Assembly: GCA_964035575.1 (NCBI GenBank)
Contig: CAXIVB010000011.1
Span: 1 to 64,000, forward strand
DNA: 64,000 nucleotides
DNA from: Rhynchopus sp. YZ270_cl-10
Taxonomy: Eukaryota; Euglenozoa; Diplonemea; Diplonemida; Diplonemidae
Reading direction: 5' to 3'
The notes beneath the pieces are model-generated. The model worked only from the letters and a program-made list of their open reading frames with translations, was not told the DNA's origin and searched no databases. Positions 1 to 8,290 of this stretch are shown piece by piece. The first letter of the stretch is position 1, and every line of letters starts with the position of its first letter. The position numbers and the translations under genes are program-made.

Positions 1-35
1 GACCCCAATATGACACTATTTGGCCTGTAGACCAT

Positions 36-51
36 GGTCCAGATCTGGACC
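36..51. other. 16-bp perfect palindrome ggtccagatctggacc
   Basis: Directly downstream of the 20-nt motif and about 35 bp upstream of the (CG)7 run. It is conserved in P1 at 11535-11550 with the same spacing to the (CG)7 run. Confidence 0.7.
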
Positions 52-85
52 CCAGATGGTCCAAAAGGGGGTGCAACTAACATAT

Positions 86-99
86 CGCGCGCGCGCGCG
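86..99. repeat. (CG)7 run in block P2
   Basis: Seven CG dinucleotides between catat and tggtaagag, in a window where CG is otherwise scarce outside the GC-rich region. Alternating CG is the classic Z-DNA-forming sequence. Copies are at 14687-14700, 29289-29302, 43891-43904 and 58493-58506. Confidence 0.9.
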
Positions 100-320
100 T
101 GGTAAGAGGTAGTTTATAAAATCGGCGCTTCCCAGGACCCCAGACCCCAGGAGGTGGTCTCAGGGGGTCTGAGGGGTTGGGAGGGGTCTGGAGCCATGAG
201 GGGTCTGGACCACCCACCCTGTGGAGATGGCTGGTGGTCTGTAGGGAGGTGGCCAAAAGGGGTGTTTATACCCCTATGGCGCCTCAAGCCCTTTAAGTGC
301 TGTTGAGCACCCAATGCATT

Positions 321-1690
321 AGATGTCCATGAGGTGACAAGACCTCTATAGAAGTATATATGGTAGGTATGGGGTGCATGCCCATATACCCCCATATGCC
401 CCCAATGGCCCTTTAGGACCATGTGGGCCATGTGCATCATATGTGGTGTACATGCATGGATATGGACTCGCATGGGTCCAGACCCATGGTTTACCCCATT
501 TCACCCAATTTGGGTGCATGTGCCAAAATGGCCTAAATGCCTGAAATGGGGCATATTTGGATGTTGAGACCTTTTGGGACCATGTCAAGACATGACATGA
601 CATCCAATATGTTATACATCATATGTACATGTATATATACATATATGTATATACATGTATATACCCCCGTATAGCCCCTTAGGGCATATAGGTGTATATA
701 GCATGTATGCACATGATATGGTCCATATGTGGACACATACATCATGTTGGGGTCTTGGGTCATGACCCGTCATGGCATCTTGACATGTCCAAATCCATGA
801 AATCAGGTCATATCAGGTGATTTGACCTCTTGACATGAGATGTGGTGATGTCACATGTTGCACATCATGTGCACATATAAGATGTAGAGATGTGTATGCA
901 CATGCATGTACATATATATACCCCCTATACAAGGGAGGGCTATATACATGTATATACATGTAGGTGCATGTACATGTATGTAAGTACATACTGTATATAC
1001 ACCTCTACCCATGCCATATGGGGTCTAAATGGGGTCCAAAAGGGTCCATTTATGGGTAGACCCCCATCTCATGACATGCCATGGGTCATGACCCATGAGG
1101 TGATATGACATGATATGGCATCTCATGAGATGGATAGGTCCTCATCCAATGAGGAGATATGCAACATCATATGATGTAATGCAACTTATATAAGTGCATG
1201 TGCACATATGGTTTACCCATATGGCCCATCATATGGGATGCATATATGTATATGTATATACATATATATACATGTGTCTACACATGTATGCACCATGTTG
1301 CACCTCTTAAAAGAGGTCTAGACCTCTAAATATGAGGTCAAATCCATGGATTTGGAGGTCCTCAGATCTCAGGACCTCCCATTTTGAGGACCCCCTCAGA
1401 TCTTGGGACCCCCTCAGATCCAGGGTAGGGACCCCAAATGGCACCTTTATACCCCCTTTTGGGACCTCCCCACATGGTGTAAGAGGTGCCCCACACCCCT
1501 ACATATAGGGTATATGCCCTAGGCTGTATAGGGGGTGTATAGGGGTATATAAAGGTGTATGTACACTTATATACATGTGCATGCACATATATATACATGT
1601 ATATATAGGTCCTCAGATCCCATGACCCTCCATTTGGGGGTCTGGAGACCTCAGGACCCCATTTTGGGACCTCTCCAGATCTGGGGGTAG
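321..1690. repeat. Module A of the A/B/C/D repeat family
   Basis: It starts with agatgtccatgaggtgacaa and runs through one copy of the 278-bp sub-repeat, a palindrome cluster (1249-1353) and a ggtcctcagatct-rich tail. The same sequence recurs as module B at +1,390, and in large part as modules C and D. The tail (about 1432-1690) is shared with module D rather than B. No gene is visible. Copies begin at 14922, 29524, 44126 and 58728. Confidence 0.9.
1249..1353. other. Palindrome cluster at the 3' end of module A
   Basis: Four self-complementary stretches lie within 105 bp: TATATGTATATACATATA (1249-1266, perfect 18-mer), acatgtgt-ct-acacatgt (1270-1287), agaggtctagacctct (1312-1327, perfect 16-mer) and aaatccatggattt (1340-1353, perfect 14-mer). 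The cluster recurs in module B (2639-2743), C (from 9784) and D (from 13322). Its role is unknown; it could be a replication, transcription-termination or recombination site, or simply drift of a palindrome-rich repeat. Confidence 0.7.
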
Positions 1691-1710
1691 GACCCCAAAT
1701 GGCTCACCTT

Positions 1711-2829
1711 AGATGTCCATGAGGTGACAAGACCTCTATAGAAGTATATATGGTAGGTATGGGGTGCATGCCCATATACCCCCATATGCCCCCAATGGCC
1801 CTTTAGGACCATGTGGGCCATGTGCATCATATGTGGTGTACATGCATGGATATGGACTCGCATGGGTCCAGACCCATGGTTTACCCCATTTCACCCAATT
1901 TGGGTGCATGTGCCAAAATGGCCTAAATGCCTGAAATGGGGCATATTTGGATGTTGAGACCTTTTGGGACCATGTCAAGACATGACATGACATCCAATAT
2001 GTTATACATCATATGTACATGTATATATACATATATGTATATACATGTATATACCCCCGTATAGCCCCTTAGGGCATATAGGTGTATATAGCATGTATGC
2101 ACATGATATGGTCCATATGTGGACACATACATCATGTTGGGGTCTTGGGTCATGACCCGTCATGGCATCTTGACATGTCCAAATCCATGAAATCAGGTCA
2201 TATCAAGTGATTTGACCTCTTGACATGAGATGTGGTGATGTCACATGTTGCACATCATGTGCACATATAAGATGTAGAGATGTGTATGCACATACATGTA
2301 CATATATATACCCCCTATACAAGGGAGGGCTATATACATGTATATACATGTAGGTGCATGTACATGTATGTAAGTACATACTGTATATACACCTCTACCC
2401 ATGCCATATGGGGTCTAAATGGGGTCCAAAAGGGTCCATTTATGGGTAGACCCCCATCTCATGACATGTCATGGGTCATGACCCATGAGGTGATATGACA
2501 TGATATGGCATCTCATGAGATGGATAGGTCCTCATCCAATGAGGAGATATGCAACATCATATGATGTAATGCAACTTATATAAGTGCATGTGCACATATG
2601 GTTTACCCATATGGCCCATCATATGGGATGCATATATGTATATGTATATACATATATATACATGTGTCTACACATGTATGCACCATGTTGCACCTCTTAA
2701 AAGAGGTCTAGACCTCTAAATATGAGGTCAAATCCATGGATTTGGAGGTCCTCAGATCTCAGGACCTCTCATTTTGGGACCCCCTCAGATCTTGGGACCC
2801 CCTCAGATCCAGGGTAGGGACCCCAAATG
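1711..2829. repeat. Module B of the A/B/C/D repeat family
   Basis: A near-identical duplicate of 321-1440, in the same orientation. In unit 1 it contains most of the unit-specific differences (five-C run at 2054-2058, A2206, A2294, T2469). It diverges from A after ggtagggaccccaaatg. Copies are at 16312-17431, 30914-32033, 45516-46635 and 60118-61237. Confidence 0.9.
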
Positions 2830-3380
2830 ACCCCTTTTAGACCCCTTTTGGACCCCCTATTAGGGCCTTTAGGGCCTTTATGGGGTGCCCACAGGGGTAC
2901 GTAGGGTGCCTACAGGGGCTCCCAATGGCCCTCCCCTTAAGGGGCCATTTGGGTACCCCATGAGCCCCCATGTGTCCCCATGGGTGCCATGTAGCCCCGT
3001 TAGGCCCATTTGACCCCTATGGCCTCAGACCCCTCAGGACCCCAAAAGGGGTCCAAAAGGGGTCATTTTAGGGGTACCCCCCAAAATGGGGTGTGCAGCT
3101 AATTGGGTCATATATAGGGCAAAATGGCCCTTTTCCGTTCTGGACACTTTTATACAGGGAGTAGTCCAAAAGTGACACAAAACGGGAAGTACGTGAAAAA
3201 GGGGTTTGGGGATTTCAGGCCCCAAAATGGCCGGGCGGCAGGAAGGTCCATTTTGAGGGTACCCCCAAATGACCCAATTTGGGGGGTCTGAGGACCCCAA
3301 ATGACCCCATTTTAGGACCCCTCAGGACCCCAAATGGCCCCATTTAGGGTCCTCAGAGGTCCTGGGGGTCTGGGGCCATG
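2830..3380. other. CCCC/GGGG-tract sequence
   Basis: Apart from E1 this stretch is built from words such as accccttttggacccc, tagggcctttagggcc and ccccatg, on both strands. Nothing gene-like is seen. In unit 1 it carries two private substitutions (T2836 and T2907; C and A in the other units). Confidence 0.7.
3122..3269. repeat. Element E1
   Basis: One of a diverged pair with E2 (5978-6130). Shared landmarks in order are aaatggccctttt, tatacaggga, tccaaaagtgacac followed by aaaacggg, then ggaaggtcc and gggtacccccaaa. In E1 ccgtt/aacgg and cactttt/aaaagtg can pair around tatacaggga. The flanks are plain CCCC-tract sequence. Copies are at 17724, 32326, 46928 and 61530. Confidence 0.7.
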
Positions 3381-3865
3381 GTGCCCAAGGGGTATACTAT
3401 GAGCCCCTTAGGATGTGGGAGGGCCACATCCATAGCACGAAGGGCACCATAGTGCACCCCACCCCACCTCCTACGGGTGCCCAAAGGGCATCCCAATGCC
3501 CCACCTCTATTGACCACTAGGAGGAAGGGACGCAAGCACCTGCTGGTCCGATCGTCCATAGGGATGCCCTCCCACGGGTAGACATAGGGGCAAGGAGGAG
3601 CCAGCACGGTGGTGACACACGTCCAAGCAAGGCAGACCGCTAGGGATAGCTGGCGCAGGTAAGGGTTGCATCCAGCCTCTAGTGCACTTTGAAGTAGGCC
3701 CCAGAACCGATAGGTGCACACGTGCGCCGCTAGGGGCGGGGACTTCATGCACATAGTGCAGCACCTCCCATAGGGAGTTGCTGTGCATGTGTAGTGAGCT
3801 GGCCCACGGAGTGTCGGAGCCTTGCAGGCGCAATGACGGGGGTCAGCGAGTACTTGACCTTAGGA
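3381..3865 (-). other. Non-repetitive stretch with a long open frame of unknown meaning
   Basis: This roughly 480-bp stretch is the longest outside the cob island that belongs to no repeat family. On the minus strand a frame is open from the stop near 3865 to the TGA at 3353-3355. With Met at 3754 it would give 133 residues, including YRFWGLLQSALEAG and a moderately hydrophobic run LSLAVCLAWTCVTTVLAPP. The context (one gene piece elsewhere in unusual sequence) makes a second gene module here plausible. I could not match it convincingly to any mitochondrial protein or rRNA, and its tail runs into tract repeats. GC-rich sequence has few stops, so chance is a fair explanation. Copies are at 17983-18467, 32585-33069, 47187-47671 and 61789-62273. 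Confidence 0.3.
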
Positions 3866-3875
3866 GCCCTTGACC

Positions 3876-4038
3876 ATCCGAAAGGTCCGAAGGAGGATCA
3901 GAGCGTAGCGGTTGGCCGCCAGGATGGGCAGGGCTTACCTCACCTCAAGAGACCTTGGCTCATCCGAAAGGTCCGAAGGAGGATCAGAGCGCAGCGGGTG
4001 GCCGCCAGGATGAACAGGGCTTACCTCACCTCAAGCAC
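3876..4038. repeat. 86-bp tandem duplication
   Basis: atccgaaaggtccgaaggag starts at 3876 and again at 3962. Both copies end in gggcttacctcacctcaag. Differences are few (gtagcggttgg versus gcagcgggtgg; gatgggcag versus gatgaacag). Related cttac-tgacctta words recur at 4083 and 4166. Confidence 0.85.
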
Positions 4039-4264
4039 GTTCCACCTCAAGAGGCTCTGTTAGTAGACCTCGGGCTAGAGGGCTTACTTGACCTTAAGTA
4101 GCGGGTTCGAAGAGCACGTAGCCCGTAGGGTCAGGACGGAGTTACGCCGTAGTACTGATGCCCCCGCTTACCTCGACCTGACCTCACTTCCGCCCATGGG
4201 TGGCGAGACCCTCCATTATGCTTGACTTTGACTTGCGGCACTGGTGGCACCACCAGGGACGAGA

Positions 4265-4372
4265 CGGCCTGAGCACAGCGAGGGAGGAGGACGTAGCCCG
4301 CAGGGCAAGGACGGGCCACGGCCTGAGCACAGCGAGGGAGGAGGACGTAGCCCGCAGGGCAAGGACGGGTAT
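4265..4372. repeat. 54-bp tandem duplication
   Basis: cggcctgagcacagcgaggg begins at 4265 and again at 4319, continuing through gacgtagcccgcagggcaag. The copies are identical to the eye apart from the last bases. Confidence 0.88.
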
Positions 4373-4680
4373 ACGGCCACCCCAAAGGGGAGGGAGGAGG
4401 ATGTCCCATAGGGACAGCCGGGTGGGCGCACAGCGCCGAACGGCCACTCCGAAGGAGCGGGAGGAGGATGTCCCGCAGGGACAGCCGGGCAGGGAGCGCA
4501 GCGACAGGGAGCGCAGCGACCACGGCCACCCCAAAGGGGCGGGAGGAGGAGGCAGTCCGTAGGACAAGGACGGGGGACCGAAGGTCCAAAGAGAGAGGGC
4601 GGCCGAGGAGAGATCGGACAGACCCACCTTGCGCAGCAGGGGGTCAGCCGACCAGGCAGGTGAGATACAGGTCCCCGGGC

Positions 4681-4754
4681 CTACAGCCCCTGTAGCCATC
4701 TCACCACGGCCGCCCGCTCGCTTGGGGCCCCATACCCTTGGGTGTAGGGCCCCA
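4681..4754. other. Two hairpins, GC-rich region
   Basis: ctacag-ccc-ctgtag (4681-4695) is followed by a stacked stem in which tggggccc (4723-4730) pairs with gggcccca (4747-4754) and, inside it, accc pairs with gggt. Both are perfect. They start a hairpin-rich stretch running to 5149. Confidence 0.65.
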
Positions 4755-4866
4755 TAGGCCTCCCGTCTAGGACGCACTTGCAGTGCATGGCCTAGCAGGA
4801 GGCCGTAGGTCTAGGTCCCTGTAGGGGCCATAGGCCTGAGCGTAGAGGAAGACTCCGATAGAGCTC

Positions 4867-4950
4867 CCATGGTCTGGTGGGCAAGACCATGGCCCGACCC
4901 TTTACCTCCAGGTAAAGGGGTAGGGCTAGAGGGCACCCTCTAAGGTGCCC
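4867..4950. other. Three consecutive perfect hairpins
   Basis: ccatggtct/agaccatgg (4867-4892, 9 bp), cctttacc/ggtaaagg (4899-4918, 8 bp, four-base loop) and gggcacc/ggtgccc (4931-4950, 7 bp) follow each other with gaps of 6 and 12 bases. The regularity suggests a folded RNA, though none of the three matches a family I know. Copies are at 19469-19552, 34071-34154, 48673-48756 and 63275-63358. Confidence 0.7.
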
Positions 4951-5117
4951 GACTCTTGGGCGAGCCAAGGAGCGGACATCCACCTCACCTAGCAGGTCTA
5001 AGGTGGGTGTGTAGCCCTTGGGTCATGCTGCATAAGGCGGCTGACGGAGCTCCCTTGCATCATCCTATTAGGATGGTAGCATGGGGCTGCATGACTCCTT
5101 GGCGAGCCCAAAGGCAA

Positions 5118-5149
5118 TTATAGGGTCTACCCTTTGGAAGACCCTATAA
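5118..5149. other. 11-bp perfect stem-loop
   Basis: ttatagggtct pairs exactly with agaccctataa around a ten-base loop (accctttgga). It lies at the downstream edge of the GC-rich region, just before sequence returns to catatgg-type repeats. Copies are at 19720-19751, 34322-34353, 48924-48955 and 63526-63557. Confidence 0.7.
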
Positions 5150-5293
5150 CGGTGCAACGTAGTGGAGCCTACGCATAAGCCTCAATACAGGGTATGTAGG
5201 CTGTATGGGGTACCCATACTAGATATGGGCCATATCATGTACCCATATCATATGACGTCAGTGGATGTCCAGTGGCATCATATCCGCACAAGG

Positions 5294-5576
5294 GGCTAAA
5301 AAGAGGGTCTCCATATGACACCCGGTGAAATCCATTTGATGCCACCTGGGGGTGATGGAGGTCCAAAAGTGAGACACCCTTTTGGACCCCTATTTGGAGC
5401 ATATGGCCCCATATGGCCTGTGTAGCCATGTGAGGTCCCATAGCGGGTCCTCCTAAAGTGCCCAAAAGGGCTAAAAAGAGGGTCTCCATATGACACCCGG
5501 TGAAATCCATTTGATGCCGCCTGGGGGTGATGGAGGTCCAAAAGTGAGACACCCTTTTGGACCCCCTTTTGGCCCA
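5294..5576. repeat. Direct repeat pair, about 107 bp each
   Basis: Copies start at 5294 and 5469, both beginning ggctaaaaagagggtctcc and running through acacccggtgaaatccattt to acacccttttggacccc. They differ mainly at one base (gccacctg versus gccgcctg) and are separated by about 67 bp of unrelated sequence. Copies are at 19896, 34498, 49100 and 63702. Confidence 0.85.
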
Positions 5577-5680
5577 TATGGCCCAGATGGCCATATAGGG
5601 GTCCTATCCCTTAGGACCCCATTTGGTCACGGGTGTTTTGGGGTACCTCCAAATAGGTGGTCCGTTTGAGACCCCCTATT

Positions 5681-5700
5681 TGACACTATATGGCCTGTAG
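5681..5700 (+). repeat. Recurrent 20-nt motif, tgacactat(t/a)tggcctgtag
   Basis: Found five times per unit in the same orientation: 11-30, 5681-5700, 10206-10225, 10404-10423 and 11510-11529. Each is followed by ga/acca-ggtcc and, in three cases, by a tggacccctccagacc word. It sits in otherwise diverged tract sequence, so the word itself appears constrained. The function is unknown; possible roles are a processing or transcription signal. Confidence 0.75.
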
Positions 5701-5977
5701 GACCAGGTCCCAATATGGACCCCTCCAGACCACTAGTGTCAGTTTTGAGGACCCCATTTGGCCCTTTTGAGGACCCCATTTTGACCCCTTTTGGGACCCC
5801 TCTGGAGGTCCTTGGGTAAGGGGACCTGCCTTACACAGAGACCTCGGGTCCCAGGGGTATAGTCTCAGGCCTGTAGACCCCCTCAGGTGCCTTACACGGG
5901 CTTGTAGACCCCCTGGCCCAAGACCCCCATTTTGACCCCTTTTGGGACCCCTCATCTCCCGGTCCCTATAGGGGCTC

Positions 5978-6130
5978 AAATGGCCCTTTTCGGGTTTGGA
6001 CCGTTTTATACAGGGACCAATCCAAAAGTGACACAAAACGGGTGGTACCCCAAAAAGGGGGTCCTCCGGATTTGGGTCCATTTTGGGGTCGGGCGTCAGG
6101 AAGGTCCCTTTTTGGGGTACCCCCAAAATG
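5978..6130. repeat. Element E2
   Basis: Diverged partner of E1 with the same ordered landmarks. Here the pairing uses ccgtttt/aaaacgg and tttgga/tccaaa instead, again leaving tatacaggga near the loop. The core word tccaaaagtga is also found in the 5294/5469 direct repeats. Confidence 0.7.
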
Positions 6131-6599
6131 GCCCTTTTGACCCCATTTTGACCCCTTTTGGACCCCATTTTGACCCCTTTTGGACCCCTTTTGGACCCCT
6201 TTTGGGGCCCTTTAGGGCCCTTTAGGGGGTCCCAAGGGGTGCCCACAGGGCTCCCAAGGCCCCTCCCCTCAAGGGGCCCTGGGGGTGTCCTGGGGGTCCA
6301 TGGGGTCCCATGGGGTCCCAAGGGGGTCCCATATGGGGTGCCCCAAGGGTAGGGGCCCAGGCCCCAAAGGGGGTCCCAAAAGGGGTCCCAAAAGGGGTCC
6401 TAAAATGGCCCTTTTGACCCCATTTTGGCACCGGCCGATGGGTCCGCCAGGGGGCAAAAGTAGGCAAAACGACTATTTTATGAGGTGCCATTATGCCTCC
6501 TAAATGGCCCTTTTTGGACCCCTTTTGACCCCCATTTTGACCCCTTTTGGACCCCATTTGGACCCCCTCAGCCCTCTCTCAGGAGGGCTAAGGAGGCCT

Positions 6600-7190
6600 A
6601 ATAAGGGGTTATATGTAGGTGTATGTACCTATATACATGCCCCCAGGCAAGGGTCCCCTTAGGGGCCCTGTGCACATGGCATCCCCATGTGCATATAGGT
6701 CCTCATACCCCTCCATACCCTCTATACCCCCTAAAAGGGGGTCTGGAGGGGTGCCCAAGGGGTCCAAATTGCCCCATTTTGGGGTCCTCAGGACCTCCAA
6801 AAAGGCATAAAAAGGCCCTTTTTGGGCCCCTCAGAGCCCTCAAATAGGGGGCTCAGGGGGTCCCAAAGGGTGTATATATTGGGTACCATGTATGCAATGA
6901 AACGTACCCCTCTTGAGAGGGGTCCCGGAGCATGCCTTACCTTAAAACTATTAGGTCGCGTGCACCAAATAGTTTTAGGTCATGGTAATGTCCCCATTTA
7001 TGGACATAAAGGGCCATAAAGTGGACATCATGCCCTGGGTCATGACCCATGGCATGTCATGAGATGGGGGTACCCCCATGGATTGACCCCATATGACCCC
7101 ATTTGGACCCCTTTAGACCCCTTGGCCAGCTCCCCACATGGTGTGAGAGGTGCTGTGCCATACTACATATGGGTGTATACACCCTATGGG
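6600..7190. other. Mixed sequence between tract region and 281-bp array
   Basis: It contains ggtgtatgtacctatatacat, ggtctgg and cccc tracts to about 6870. Next come about 150 bp of non-repetitive sequence with the 6939-6980 hairpin, then the gggtcatgaccc palindrome (7039-7050) and tract sequence leading into the array. No gene is recognised. The only difference between units here is C6794, which is G at 21396 in unit 2. Confidence 0.6.
6939..6980. other. Long hairpin in mixed sequence
   Basis: The stem is acc, bulged T, then taaaactatt pairing with aatagtttta and ggt (13 bp). After an A-A mismatch it continues with ggt/acc around the loop cgcgtgc. Just upstream is acccctcttgagaggggt (6905-6922), another short hairpin. 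The surrounding 6870-7020 sequence is not part of any repeat family I found. Copies are at 21541-21582, 36143-36184 and 50745-50786. Confidence 0.75.
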
Positions 7191-8290
7191 TACAGGGGGC
7201 TATATGGGTACATATGTATGTACATGTACATACATGTATATACATATATGTATATATATATATGTATATGTACACATATATGTTGTGGTCCAAAGACCTC
7301 GTCATCCATTTATGTCATGTCATGTCATCAAATTGGATCGACCTCATTTCATGATATGACCTCATTTCATGACATGTCATGGGTCTGGACCCATCCCCAC
7401 ATCTTATACGACCTCTTATCACATGATGTACATGTTGTATAGTGGTGGTATATAGGTGTATATAGGGCCATAGGGCTATGGGGCTATATAGGGGTATATG
7501 GGTACATATGTATGTATATATACATGCATACATACATATATATATGTATGTGTACACATATATGTTGATGTACAAAGTGCTCAACATCTGTTTATGTCAT
7601 GTCATGTCATCAAATTGGATGATCACCATTTTGGACATGATGCCATTTCATGACATGTCATGGGTCTGGACCCATCCCCACATCTTATACGACCTCTTAT
7701 CACATGATGTACATGTTGTATAGTGGTGGTATATAGGTGTATATAGGGCCATAGGGCTATGGGGCTATATAGGGGTATATGGGTACATATGTATGTATAT
7801 ATACATGCATACATACATATATATATGTATGTGTACACATATATGTTGATGTACAAAGTGCTCAACATCTGTTTATGTCATGTCATGTCATCAAATTGGA
7901 TGATCACCATTTTGGACATGATGCCATTTCATGACATGTCATGGGTCTGGACCCATCCCCACATCTTATACGACCTCTTATCACATGATGTACATGTTGT
8001 ATAGTGGTGGTATATAGGTGTATATAGGGCCATAGGGCTATGGGGCTATATAGGGGTATATGGGTACATATGTATGTATATATACATGCATACATACATA
8101 TATATATGTATGTGTACACATATATGTTGATGTACAAAGTGCTCAACATCTGTTTATGTCATGTCATGTCATCAAATTGGATGATCACCATTTTGGACAT
8201 GATGCCATTTCATATCACTTCATGCATCTAGACCCCTCTCAACACATGCTGCACATGTTGTATAGTGGTGGTATATAGGCGCATATATGC
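7190..8290. repeat. 281-bp tandem array, about 3.9 copies, unit 1
   Basis: Three near-identical 281-bp copies (equivalent points at 7478, 7759 and 8040) follow one diverged copy beginning near 7190. Each repeat has a tatagggccatagggctat segment, an alternating catatatgtatata purine-pyrimidine tract, repeated tgtca pentamers and the palindrome catgacatgtcatg. The last copy is interrupted after gtggtatatagg (about 8278), where the cob island begins. There are no plausible genes; open frames here (MYVYIHAYIH types) are translations of the TA/CA repeats. Confidence 0.9.

Larger units (their letters stand above)
3866..5250. other. GC-rich, hairpin-rich region without a recognised gene
   Basis: The region differs from the rest of the unit in being rich in CG, agcgcagcg and ggaggagga. 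It holds an 86-bp tandem duplication, a 54-bp tandem duplication, further gtcccgcagggacagccggg-type repeats to about 4560, and the hairpins listed separately. Long open frames exist on both strands, but they are Arg/Pro/Ser-rich translations of repeats and match nothing I know. A structured RNA is possible. Copies start at 18468, 33070, 47672 and 62274. Confidence 0.6.
5650..6600. other. CCCCTTTTGG-tract sequence
   Basis: Besides E2 and one 20-nt motif (5681-5700), it consists of irregular accccttttgg, ggccctttagggccc and ggggtcccaaaa words. The open frames (PFGPLLGPF, KRGPKRG types) are repeat translations. A non-tract patch at about 6420-6505 stands out and is unexplained. Confidence 0.7.

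Noticed and set aside
3630-3711. LSU-rRNA-like words on the plus strand (ctagggatagc; tgaagtaggcccca at 3690-3703)
   Set aside because: The very conserved intervening gatgtcggctc segment is absent, the spacing is too short and the downstream peptidyl-transferase sequence does not follow.
3353-3754. Resemblance of the minus-strand frame to NADH dehydrogenase subunit 1 (GLLQ ... YGALRA at about the right spacing)
   Set aside because: The conserved KE-P, GW-SNS-Y and AQ-SYE motifs of that family are missing, and the match is a few residues only.
4100-4125. T-loop-like word gggttcgaag suggesting a tRNA
   Set aside because: No pairing T-stem and no acceptor, D or anticodon arms could be drawn around it.
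4260-4560. Similarity in style of the gtcccgcagggacagccggg repeats to green-algal organelle repeats
   Set aside because: This is an impression of word composition only. TGA as Trp and the split cob do not fit chlorophycean organelles well, so I did not use it to name the organism.
7057-7305. Many open frames rich in M, Y, I, H, V (MYIYVH types) and in G, P, K, W (GPKRG, PFGPLL types) on both strands
   Set aside because: They are translations of catatatg and ccccttttgg repeats, occur on overlapping frames of both strands, and lack any domain or start context.
7190-8290. Regularly spaced repeats suggesting a CRISPR array
   Set aside because: The whole 281-bp period is repeated, with no variable spacers, and the context is mitochondrial-type repeat DNA.
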